From: JAZQHR01 sp045540695
GTDB taxonomy: Bacteria > Bacillota > Clostridia > UMGS1810
DNA length: 13,665 nucleotides
Assembly (NCBI GenBank): GCA_045540695.1
Contig: JAZQHR010000064.1
Coordinates: 1-13,665, forward strand
Direction of reading: 5' to 3'
In this document: in pieces, positions 1-6,773 of the stretch
Numbering within the stretch: the stretch's first letter is position 1
Layout: every line of letters starts with the position of its first letter
Made by a program: the position numbers and the translations under genes
The notes under the pieces: generated by a model
Database searches by the model: none
What the model saw: the letters and a program-made list of their open reading frames with translations, nothing else
Told to the model about the DNA's origin: nothing

Positions 1-10
1 TATGAATTTT

Positions 11-137
11 CGGTGCAGTGTTTTTGCGTCAATGCGAGGCAAAAACACAGCTAATGCTGACGCATTTGCGAGTATTTTAACGATGCAGTGGCGTAAAAAC
101 ACGCACCCAAAACGGGTTCGGATACTAACGCAACTGC
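11..137 (+). promoter_or_regulatory. Repeat-rich, potentially structured 5' leader upstream of the membrane protein gene
   Basis: The first 159 bases hold no recognised gene but have dense internal symmetry. GTGTTTTTGC (18-27) is perfectly inverted as GCAAAAACAC (39-48), a 10-bp stem with an 11-nt loop. GCAGTGGCGT (85-94) pairs with ACGCAACTGC (128-137) at 9 of 10 positions, enclosing smaller hairpins (GCGT 91-94 with ACGC 101-104 as an alternative; ACCC 105-108 with GGGT 114-117). TGCGTCA (25-31) is inverted at 58-64. The 5' half repeats parts of the 3' half: TGCAGTG occurs at 14-20 and 84-90, and GTGTTTTT at 18-25 can also pair with AAAAACAC at 95-102, so alternative folds compete. There is no U-tract, so it does not look like a terminator. 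The AGGAGG ribosome site of the next gene begins 8 nt after the last stem. It could be a cis-acting RNA element or a dispersed intergenic repeat; the sequence alone does not decide. Confidence 0.45.
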
Positions 138-159
138 TTAAACCAAGGAGGCACAATAT

Positions 160-1500
160 ATGAAAGCATTTTTTTCAAAATCGTATAATATTTTTGCACT
201 TGTTATGCTTGTGATAATGGCAGTTTCGGTGCTTATACCGCCTATATGTGCTGTTCCTGATGCAGGAGAATACTTTAATACATTTACCAGAACAGGTTTT
301 TACAATACAAGTGAGCACTCTATTTCACTTTCGTACGGACTTGCTCAGCCACAGGGTGAAAATTTTACTTTTTTCGAAAGATTCCTTATGGGCGTGGCAT
401 CTGTAAACAAGCTTCTTTACTCAAAAGAAGTGTTTGATATAAGATTTTTAAGCGTTATTTATATGCTTTTATTTTTGGCAGCGGCATATTTCTTTATGAA
501 AAATATGTATACAAAATCAAATATAATAAACTATGCCCTTGGTGCGGTAATGGTAATATTTTTCTGTGACCTTGGATATATAGCTTATTTTAATTCATTC
601 TACGCATCTGCGTTAAATCTTGTGCTTATATTTGCAATGCTTTCAATAGCGGTAGCTATGGGTAAAAAGTTTAAAATGTGGAAGCTATGCTTGTATACAC
701 TTGTGGCAATAGCATACGTACTTACAATGTACCAAAACTTTGTCGCTGGCGCAGTCGCCGCAGTGCTCCTTGCGCTGTTTTCTGTAAAAAGGGCAGGCGT
801 GGAGCGAATAGCTGGAGTGGTATGTGCTGTGATTATCCTTGCAGTGTCAGTCGCATCGGCATATACAGCAAATATTCCAAACAAACAAGCGGGCGTATTT
901 AACAGCATATTTTACGGTGTGCTTATGGATAGTCCAAATGCCGACGGAGCAGCAAATATACTTGGTGTTGAAGCACCCGAATTGATTGGCAAGACATCGT
1001 ATGAGGCGAATGCTGAAGATATGGCACTTGTTAAAGATATAGGATATCTTGATATAATGAAATGTTATATAAGCTATCCGTCTATTCTTTTGAATAAAAT
1101 GGATATGGCGGTTAAAAATTCATATTTTCTTGTGCAGGATTTCCTTGACTATAACGATACAAAGCTTGTACCGTTTAAGATATGGGATTTGTTAAAGAGA
1201 AAGGTGATTCCGCAGTCACTTTGGATAGTACTTATATATGCGGTTGCATTTTTGGTGATTTCTATAAAAGAATTTAAACAAAAAGGCGGAGTATACATTT
1301 TCGCCGCAGTGCTTCCAATAGCACTTATAACAGAGCTTGTATTCAGCTTTGTATTAAACGGCGGAGTGCTTATAAGCATGAAGCTGTTCTCTTACGGAAT
1401 ATACCTTGATATAATGCTTATGCTTACCATCGTATGGGCGATAGATGTTATTATGTCAAGAAGAAAAGAAATAAAGGAAAAATACGGAGTCAATCAGTAA
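160..1500 (+). CDS. Polytopic membrane protein, possibly GT-C-like glycan biosynthesis protein
   Basis: This is a 446-residue integral membrane protein preceded by AGGAGG (146-151) eight bases before the ATG. Hydrophobic segments are visible near residues 11-31, 94-113, 122-140, 147-166, 175-206 (one or two helices), 216-234, 350-370, 378-398 and 410-428. A soluble loop follows the first helix, and a longer polar stretch (about 240-345) separates the N- and C-terminal helix groups. The loop after helix 1 carries an acidic VPDAGEYF motif, and helix 3 runs into YFNSFYAS. A long first loop with acidic residues next to the membrane recalls GT-C glycosyltransferases and WsfD-type glycan biosynthesis proteins, but I cannot confirm the family, so the function stays open. 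The C-terminus is basic and cytosolic-looking. It lies 16 bp before the Lrp-type regulator and is probably co-transcribed with it. No role linking it to the downstream amino acid genes is evident. Confidence 0.85.
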   Translation: MKAFFSKSYNIFALVMLVIMAVSVLIPPICAVPDAGEYFNTFTRTGFYNTSEHSISLSYGLAQPQGENFTFFERFLMGVASVNKLLYSKEVFDIRFLSVIYMLLFLAAAYFFMKNMYTKSNIINYALGAVMVIFFCDLGYIAYFNSFYASALNLVLIFAMLSIAVAMGKKFKMWKLCLYTLVAIAYVLTMYQNFVAGAVAAVLLALFSVKRAGVERIAGVVCAVIILAVSVASAYTANIPNKQAGVFNSIFYGVLMDSPNADGAANILGVEAPELIGKTSYEANAEDMALVKDIGYLDIMKCYISYPSILLNKMDMAVKNSYFLVQDFLDYNDTKLVPFKIWDLLKRKVIPQSLWIVLIYAVAFLVISIKEFKQKGGVYIFAAVLPIALITELVFSFVLNGGVLISMKLFSYGIYLDIMLMLTIVWAIDVIMSRRKEIKEKYGVNQ

Positions 1501-1516
1501 GATTGGAGGATTTATT

Positions 1517-2008
1517 ATGGATAAAATATACGAAAAAGTACTTTCTATACTTGAAACAAACTGCGATGCTACAAACGAGCAGATAGCAGTAATGCTTGAT
1601 ATGAAGGAAGAAGAAATCGCAAAGATAATAAAAAAGCTTAAGGACGATATGGTTATCCTAGGAAACAAATGCGTTATAAACTGGGAAAAGACAGACAAGG
1701 AGTTTGTAACTGCATCTATCGAGCTTAAGGTTACACCACAGCGTGGTGACGGATTTGAGAAAATAGCAGAAAGAATATATCAGTACCCTGAGGTTAAGTC
1801 ACTTTACCTTATGGCAGGTACTTATGATTTAAATGTTATTATAGAAGGCAAAACACTTCAGGATGTGTCGAGATTTGTTTCTACAAAGCTTGCGCCAATG
1901 GAATGTGTAATAAGCACAGCTACACACTTTGTACTTAAAAAATACAAAGATGACGGCGTGGTGTATGCTGACAAAGTAGAAGATGGAAGACAGGTGATTA
2001 CGATATGA
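1517..2008 (+). CDS. Lrp/AsnC-family transcriptional regulator
   Basis: This 163-residue protein has the two-part Lrp/AsnC layout: an N-terminal winged helix-turn-helix (about residues 3-50, with the ATNEQIAVMLDM helix pair) and a C-terminal RAM ligand-sensing domain (about 63-140). The RAM part contains YLMAGTYDLNVII, which matches the conserved glycine-turn plus acidic-residue region of the fold. Length is normal for the family. Such regulators form dimers or octamers, bind DNA, and usually sense an amino acid. A GGAGG site (1505-1509) sits seven bases before the ATG. The stop codon overlaps the start of the aminotransferase gene (ATGA), so translational coupling is likely and the regulator may sense the substrate or product of that enzyme. 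The ligand cannot be read from the sequence. Confidence 0.93.
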   Translation: MDKIYEKVLSILETNCDATNEQIAVMLDMKEEEIAKIIKKLKDDMVILGNKCVINWEKTDKEFVTASIELKVTPQRGDGFEKIAERIYQYPEVKSLYLMAGTYDLNVIIEGKTLQDVSRFVSTKLAPMECVISTATHFVLKKYKDDGVVYADKVEDGRQVITI

Positions 2009-3174
2009 CAGATTTTAAACCGGAAAGCTTTATAAACAAACATGTTGCAGATATGGAACCTTCTGGTATAAGAAAGTTCTTTGATATAGTAAATACTATG
2101 GAAGGTGCAATATCGCTTGGTGTTGGCGAACCTGACTTTGTTACACCTTGGCACATAAGGGATGCAGCTATTTACTCGCTTGAACGCGGTAAAACATGGT
2201 ACACATCTAACTCAGGTTTAATGGAGCTTCGAGAAGAAATATGCAATTATTTAAAAAGAAGATTTGATTTATCTTACGTGCCTGAGGAAACACTTGTTAC
2301 CGTAGGCGGCAGTGAGGCAGTTGACCTCGCTATTCGTACACTTATATCAAGTGGTGATGAGGTGCTTGTTCCTGAACCATCATTTGTATGCTATAAGCCT
2401 TGCGTTACGTTAGCCGGCGGAACTGCAGTTCCTGTTGTAACAAAGGCAGAAAATGAATTTAAGCTTACAAAAGAGGATTTACTAGGCTCGATTACCGACA
2501 AGACAAAGATGCTTGTGCTATCATATCCAAACAACCCTACAGGTGCTATTATGACTAAAGAAGAGCTTGAGGAGATAGCAAAAGTCGTAATTGAGAAAAA
2601 TATTATGGTATTGTCTGACGAGATATACGCAGAGCTTACTTATGAGGGAAGCCACGTATCTATAGCATCGCTTCCAGGTATGAGAGACAGAACTATCATT
2701 ATAAACGGCTTTTCGAAGGCGTTTGCTATGACAGGCTGGCGACTTGGGTTTGTTGCGGCAAACAAGGCTTTAGTAAAGGCTATGACAAAGGTTCATCAGT
2801 ATGCTATAATGTGTGCTCCTACTGTCAGTCAGTTTGCGGCGGTTGAGGCACTTAGAAATGGCGATGAATCTATTGAAAAAATGAAAAATGAATACAATTA
2901 CAGAAGAAAGCTTATAGTAGACGGATTTAACAGCCTTGGTCTTACTTGCTTTGATCCAAAGGGAGCGTTTTATATATTTCCTTCAATCAAGTCGACTGGA
3001 TATACATCGGCAGAATTTTGCGAAAAACTGCTTATGTCTAAAAAGCTCGCGCTTGTGCCTGGTACAGCATTTGGTGCGTGCGGTGAAGGCTTTGTCAGAG
3101 TGTCGTATGCTTACAGTATAGCACAGATAAATGAAGCACTTGAAAGACTGAAATCGTTTATGGATGAGCTTTGA
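2005..3174 (+). CDS. PLP-dependent class I/II aminotransferase
   Basis: This 389-residue fold-type I aminotransferase transfers amino groups between an amino acid and a 2-oxo acid in the cytosol. Family landmarks are in order: GVGEPDF near residue 40, the GGSEAVDLA cofactor phosphate region near 101-109, YPNNPTG near 175, SDEIYAEL near 206, and NGFSKAFAMTGWRLGF, in which Lys238 is the expected Schiff-base lysine. Arg365 in GFVRVSYA is the expected substrate carboxylate anchor. Length and motifs fit the aspartate/aromatic aminotransferase subgroup (AspC/PatA/AraT-like), but amino acid specificity cannot be assigned. The ATG overlaps the regulator's stop by 4 bp. Pairing of an Lrp-type regulator with an aminotransferase suggests feedback by the enzyme's amino acid. 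It ends 18 bp before trmL. Confidence 0.95.
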   Translation: MTDFKPESFINKHVADMEPSGIRKFFDIVNTMEGAISLGVGEPDFVTPWHIRDAAIYSLERGKTWYTSNSGLMELREEICNYLKRRFDLSYVPEETLVTVGGSEAVDLAIRTLISSGDEVLVPEPSFVCYKPCVTLAGGTAVPVVTKAENEFKLTKEDLLGSITDKTKMLVLSYPNNPTGAIMTKEELEEIAKVVIEKNIMVLSDEIYAELTYEGSHVSIASLPGMRDRTIIINGFSKAFAMTGWRLGFVAANKALVKAMTKVHQYAIMCAPTVSQFAAVEALRNGDESIEKMKNEYNYRRKLIVDGFNSLGLTCFDPKGAFYIFPSIKSTGYTSAEFCEKLLMSKKLALVPGTAFGACGEGFVRVSYAYSIAQINEALERLKSFMDEL

Positions 3175-3192
3175 TGCATCGGGGGAAGATAA

Positions 3193-3687
3193 ATGTTTAA
3201 TATAGTACTGGTTGAGCCGGAGATACCGCAAAACACAGGCAATATTGCAAGAACCTGTGCGGCTACAGGCTCACGCCTTCATATAGTAAAACCAATCGGC
3301 TTTGAAATAAGCGACAGAACCTTAAAGCGTGCAGGCCTTGATTACTGGCATCTTTTGGATGTAAGATACTACGAAAACATAGCAGAATTTTTTGAGGTGA
3401 ATAAAAATGGCAGGTTTCACTTTGCTACTACCAAAGCTCCAAAAAACTATGCAGAGGCTACGTTTTCTGATGGTGATTTTATACTATTCGGCAAGGAAAC
3501 AAAGGGACTTTCAGAGGAGCTTTTAAAAGACAATCAGGAAGGCTGCATAAGGATCCCTATGATAAACGATGCCAGAAGCCTTAATCTGTCAAACTCTGTG
3601 GCTATAATAGTATATGAAGCACTAAGGCAAAATGGTTTCTTTGAACTTAAAGAAGAAGGAACCCTTACAAAATATTCTTGGGAATGA
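3193..3687 (+). CDS. trmL: tRNA (cytidine/uridine-34-2'-O)-methyltransferase TrmL
   Basis: This 164-residue SpoU/SPOUT-class methyltransferase uses S-adenosylmethionine to 2'-O-methylate the wobble nucleotide of tRNA-Leu isoacceptors. All three family motifs are visible: PEIPQNTGNIARTC (9-22), FGKETKGL (99-106) at the trefoil knot, and IPM plus SLNLSNSVA (121-123 and 129-137), which build the SAM site. The length matches minimal TrmL (also called CspR or YibK), which lacks an extra RNA-binding domain. A GGGGGAAG site (about 3181-3188) precedes the ATG. It lies between the aminotransferase and degV with short gaps, so it is probably carried along in the same transcript as a housekeeping gene. 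Confidence 0.95.
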   Translation: MFNIVLVEPEIPQNTGNIARTCAATGSRLHIVKPIGFEISDRTLKRAGLDYWHLLDVRYYENIAEFFEVNKNGRFHFATTKAPKNYAEATFSDGDFILFGKETKGLSEELLKDNQEGCIRIPMINDARSLNLSNSVAIIVYEALRQNGFFELKEEGTLTKYSWE

Positions 3688-3699
3688 GGCATGAAAATT

Positions 3700-4548
3700 A
3701 TGGATAAAATAAAAATAATGACAGACACTACATCTGACATAACTCTTGAAACAGCAAGTGAACTTGGCATACACCTTATACCGATAAATATCATACTTGA
3801 GGATGTTTCTTATAAGGATAAATACGAGCTTGGTACAGACGAGTTTTATGCTAAGATGTCGAGTATGGAAGGTATGCCTAAAACATCGCAGATTACTGTT
3901 CAGGAGCATTTTGATGAATTTAAAAAATTTTCCGATGACCACAGCATAATCTACATTACCATAGCATCGCAGGCGAGCGGCACATACCAGTCTGCACACA
4001 TCGCAAAAGAGGCGGTGCTTGATGAAAATCCTGATGCTGATATTACCATTATCGACGGAAAGGGATTTTCGTATATGTATGGTTACTGGGTAATGGAAGC
4101 TGCTAAAAAGTTAAATGCAGGTGCTACAAAGGAAGAGATAATATCATTTATCGAAGAAGGCCTTGCAAAAACAGATGTTCGTTTTGTAGTTGACACACTT
4201 GACTATCTTAAAAAAGGCGGAAGAATAAGCGGTACTGCAAAGTTATTTGCAACTGTGCTTGATATAAAACCGATTCTTACTATAGAAAACGGTCTTGTAA
4301 TGACAGTTGACAAGGTGAGAGGTTTTAAAAATGCAGTGTCAAAATCAGCAGATACTGCTATAGCTGAGTCTGAAAATCTTGATACCATAGTAGTTGTGCA
4401 CGGAAACGACGAGGAAAAGGGCAATATGGTAGTGGAAACGCTTAAATCCAAAGCAGATATAGGTAACATTGTTGTCGGTGTGGTAGGCCCTACCGTAGGC
4501 TCGCACACAGGCCCTGGCGTAATAGGAATTATCTACTTTAAAAAGTGA
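3700..4548 (+). CDS. DegV family fatty-acid-binding protein
   Basis: This is a 282-residue DegV-family protein. In Firmicutes these bind a long-chain fatty acid in a cleft between two domains, and some (FakB) present it to the fatty acid kinase FakA. Visible landmarks are TDTTSD (8-13), the TSQIT segment (62-66) in the fatty-acid carboxylate region, SQASGTYQSA (90-99), LDYLKKGGRISG (167-178), and a C-terminal HTGPGVIGI. Length is typical. I prefer the ATG at 3700 because GGAATGAGG (3681-3689) lies 10 nt upstream. The in-frame ATG at 3691 has only 1 nt between it and that site and would add only MKI. No fakA-like gene is next to it, as is common for degV paralogues, so a direct FakB role is inferred, not shown. 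Confidence 0.93.
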   Translation: MDKIKIMTDTTSDITLETASELGIHLIPINIILEDVSYKDKYELGTDEFYAKMSSMEGMPKTSQITVQEHFDEFKKFSDDHSIIYITIASQASGTYQSAHIAKEAVLDENPDADITIIDGKGFSYMYGYWVMEAAKKLNAGATKEEIISFIEEGLAKTDVRFVVDTLDYLKKGGRISGTAKLFATVLDIKPILTIENGLVMTVDKVRGFKNAVSKSADTAIAESENLDTIVVVHGNDEEKGNMVVETLKSKADIGNIVVGVVGPTVGSHTGPGVIGIIYFKK

Positions 4549-4573
4549 TAATGTGAAAATTTGTATAAATTAC

Positions 4574-4602
4574 TTGCAAAATGTTTGAGTTTGCGGTAAA
4601 AT
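4574..4602 (+). promoter_or_regulatory. Sigma-A-type promoter for pgk cluster
   Basis: TTGCAA (4574-4579) and TAAAAT (4597-4602) are separated by 17 bp. The expected start near 4609 gives a leader of about 58 nt before pgk. That leader contains an A/T-only inverted repeat (TTAAATT 4614-4620, AATTTAA 4627-4633), which is too weak to interpret. No terminator is visible between degV and this promoter, so read-through from the upstream unit is possible. No clear CcpA cre site was seen. Confidence 0.65.
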
Positions 4603-4666
4603 AAATCTTGGAATTAAATTGTAAAAAATTTAACAATATATAATATATTTATGAGGTGACTTTTAA

Positions 4667-5851
4667 ATGAACAAAAAAACTATCGAAGATATTGCCGTTG
4701 CTGGCAAAAAAGTATTAGTAAGATGCGACTTTAACGTTCCGCTAGATGAAAACAAAAACATTACAGACGAGAACAGATTAAACGGTGCTCTTCCTACTAT
4801 TAAATACTTAGTAGGTCAGGGTGCAAAGGTTATCCTTTGCTCACACCTTGGCAGACCAAAGGGTGAATTTAACGAAAAATACAGCCTTCAGCCAGTAGCT
4901 AAAAGACTATCTGAAATGCTAGGTCAGGAAGTTAAAATGGCTAAAGACGTTATTGGCGACAGTGCAAAAGAGCTTGTAGCTGGTCTTAAAGACGGCGAAG
5001 TTATGCTTCTTGAAAACGTTAGATATCACAAAGAAGAAGAAAAGAACGATGCAGAATTTTCTAAAAAGCTAGCAGAATTTGCTGATGTATATGTAAACGA
5101 TGCATTCGGTACTGCACACAGAGCACACGCTTCTACAGCAGGTGTTGCTGCGTACATTCCAGCAGTATGCGGATATCTTATCCAGAAAGAAATCGAAATC
5201 ATGGGCGGTGCTCTTTCAAACCCTGAAAGACCATTCGTAGCTATCCTTGGCGGTGCAAAGGTTTCTGATAAAATCGGTGTTATAGAAAACCTTCTTGAAA
5301 AGGTTGACTACCTAATTATCGGTGGCGGTATGGCTTATACTTTCCTAAAAGCTAAAGGTTATGAAATCGGTACTTCTATCTGCGAGGACGAAAAGCTTGA
5401 CCTTGCTAGAAGCCTTATGGAAAAAGCTCAGGCTAAGGGCGTAGAGCTTCTACTTCCTATCGAAAACGTATGCGCAAGCGAATTTTCTAACGATGCTGAA
5501 AGAAAAATCGTTCCATCTGACAACATACCTTCTGACTTTATGGGTATGGATATCGGTCCTAAGACTATCGAGCTATTCTCTGAAGTTATCACAAAAGCTA
5601 AAACTGTTATCTGGAACGGACCTATGGGCGTATTTGAATTTTCTAACTTCGCTGAAGGTACAAAAGCTGTAGCTAAAGCAGTAGCTGAATCAGGTGCTAT
5701 CACTATCATTGGCGGTGGTGACTCTGCAGCAGCTGTTGAACAGCTTGGATTTGCTGACAAGATGACTCACATTTCTACAGGTGGCGGTGCATCTCTTGAA
5801 TTCCTTGAGGGTATCGAACTTCCTGGTATCGCAGCACTTAACGATAAATAA
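4667..5851 (+). CDS. pgk: Phosphoglycerate kinase
   Basis: This cytosolic glycolytic enzyme interconverts 1,3-bisphosphoglycerate plus ADP with 3-phosphoglycerate plus ATP. The 394-residue length is the bacterial norm. The substrate-binding N-domain shows RCDFNVPL (19-26), SHLGRPKG (59-66), ENVRYHKEE (116-124) and NDAFGTAHRAHAS (144-156). The hinge and nucleotide-binding C-domain show GGAKVSDK (195-202), NGPMGVFE (317-324), GGGDSAAAVEQ (349-359) and STGGGASLEFLEG (370-382). No key residue is missing. AGGTGA (4654-4659) lies seven bases before the ATG. It is the first gene after a recognisable promoter. gap, a very common upstream neighbour, is absent here because degV occupies that position. 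Confidence 0.98.
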   Translation: MNKKTIEDIAVAGKKVLVRCDFNVPLDENKNITDENRLNGALPTIKYLVGQGAKVILCSHLGRPKGEFNEKYSLQPVAKRLSEMLGQEVKMAKDVIGDSAKELVAGLKDGEVMLLENVRYHKEEEKNDAEFSKKLAEFADVYVNDAFGTAHRAHASTAGVAAYIPAVCGYLIQKEIEIMGGALSNPERPFVAILGGAKVSDKIGVIENLLEKVDYLIIGGGMAYTFLKAKGYEIGTSICEDEKLDLARSLMEKAQAKGVELLLPIENVCASEFSNDAERKIVPSDNIPSDFMGMDIGPKTIELFSEVITKAKTVIWNGPMGVFEFSNFAEGTKAVAKAVAESGAITIIGGGDSAAAVEQLGFADKMTHISTGGGASLEFLEGIELPGIAALNDK

Positions 5852-5858
5852 TATTTTT

Positions 5859-5883
5859 TAAGGGGAATGATCAATTCCCCTTA
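5859..5883 (+). terminator. Hairpin between pgk and tpiA (weak terminator, attenuator or processing site)
   Basis: TAAGGGGAAT (5859-5868) and ATTCCCCTTA (5874-5883) form a perfect 10-bp stem with the 5-nt loop GATCA. The following sequence (TATTACTTTAT) is only partly U-rich, and a run of six T lies on the wrong side (5854-5859). It therefore looks less efficient than the other terminators here. It could cut read-through partially or protect the 3' end of pgk mRNA, giving more pgk than tpiA product. Confidence 0.55.
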
Positions 5884-5921
5884 TATTACTTTATAAAAAT
5901 ACTATATGGGGGCATAATATT

Positions 5922-6668
5922 ATGAGAAAAATAGTAGCAGCAGGTAACTGGAAAATGAACAAAACTCCTGCACAGACAGTAGAGCTTATAAACGAGTTAA
6001 AACCACTTGTTAAAGATGCTAAAAATGATTGCGTAATCTGCGTACCTTATACTTCACTTTACACAGCTGTTGAAGCTTGTAAGGGTACAAACATAAAAGT
6101 AGGTGCACAGAATATGTACTTTGAAGAAAGTGGTGCATATACTGGTGAAATCGCACCTTCAATGCTTACTGAAATTGGCGTTGAATATGTAGTAATCGGT
6201 CACTCTGAAAGAAGACAGTACTTCGCAGAAACTGATGAAACTGTTAATTTAAAGGTTAAAAAAGCTTTTGAACACAAGCTTATTCCAATCATCTGCGTTG
6301 GTGAATCACTAGAGCAGAGAGAACAGGGTATCACTTTTGAACTTGTTAGCATGCAGACTAAAATCGCTCTTCTTGGCCTTGATAAAGAAGACGTGAAGAA
6401 AGCTATCATTGCTTACGAGCCAATCTGGGCAATCGGTACAGGTAAAACTGCTACAAGTGAGCAGGCTCAGGAAGTTTGTGCAAAAATCAGAGAAAGCGTT
6501 GCAGAAGTATACGGACAGGACGTTGCAGACGTTATTACTATCCAGTACGGCGGCAGTGTAAATGCTAAAAATGCAGCTGAACTTTTTGCAAAACCTGACA
6601 TTGATGGCGGTTTGGTTGGCGGTGCAAGCCTTAAAGCTGAGGACTTCAGCGTTATCACAAACAGCTAA
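5922..6668 (+). CDS. tpiA: Triosephosphate isomerase
   Basis: This enzyme interconverts dihydroxyacetone phosphate and glyceraldehyde 3-phosphate. The 248-residue TIM barrel is of standard length. The active-site set is complete: Asn9 and Lys11 in GNWKMN, His94 in IGHSERR, Glu166 in AYEPIWAIGTGKT (catalytic base and flexible loop 6), plus the phosphate-binding YGGSV and GGLVGGASL near the C-terminus. A GGGGG ribosome site (5908-5912) lies nine bases upstream of the ATG. It sits 70 bp after pgk, behind a hairpin, and no separate promoter is evident, so it probably depends on read-through from pgk. Confidence 0.98.
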   Translation: MRKIVAAGNWKMNKTPAQTVELINELKPLVKDAKNDCVICVPYTSLYTAVEACKGTNIKVGAQNMYFEESGAYTGEIAPSMLTEIGVEYVVIGHSERRQYFAETDETVNLKVKKAFEHKLIPIICVGESLEQREQGITFELVSMQTKIALLGLDKEDVKKAIIAYEPIWAIGTGKTATSEQAQEVCAKIRESVAEVYGQDVADVITIQYGGSVNAKNAAELFAKPDIDGGLVGGASLKAEDFSVITNS

Positions 6669-6691
6669 TTTGATTTTTGACTAATAATGCG

Positions 6692-6721
6692 AAGGCAGGT
6701 TTTGATACCTGCCTTTGTTTT
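6692..6721 (+). terminator. Intrinsic terminator-like hairpin after tpiA
   Basis: AAGGCAGGT (6692-6700) and ACCTGCCTT (6707-6715) form a perfect 9-bp, GC-rich stem with a 6-nt loop, followed by TGTTTT. It lies 23 bp after the tpiA stop and before gpmI. The 6722-6773 gap contains no convincing promoter, so gpmI is likely transcribed by read-through, with this hairpin lowering its level. Confidence 0.75.
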
Positions 6722-6773
6722 GGGTAATAAGACTTATGGGATTTTGCTCTCATAGACTTAAGGAGGAAATAAT

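Noticed and set aside
2..163. 53-codon open frame (ATG at 2, TGA overlapping the ATG of the membrane protein gene)
   Set aside because: The translation is basic and low in recognisable features, it runs through the AGGAGG ribosome site (rare AGG-AGG codons), no ribosome site for it is visible, and the inverted repeats explain the sequence better. A BLASTP hit to a conserved small family would reverse this.
3691..3699. Upstream ATG for the DegV-family gene
   Set aside because: Only one base separates it from the GAGG of the ribosome site; the ATG at 3700 has workable spacing. The difference is three residues.
4639..4644. Perfect TATAAT upstream of pgk
   Set aside because: No -35-like element lies 16-18 bp upstream (AAATTG), and it is only 22 bp before the start codon; the TTGCAA/TAAAAT pair at 4574-4602 is better.
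6702..6730. TTGATA-17-TAATAA as a promoter for gpmI
   Set aside because: The -10 matches only half of the consensus, and the -35 lies in the loop and stem of the terminator-like hairpin.
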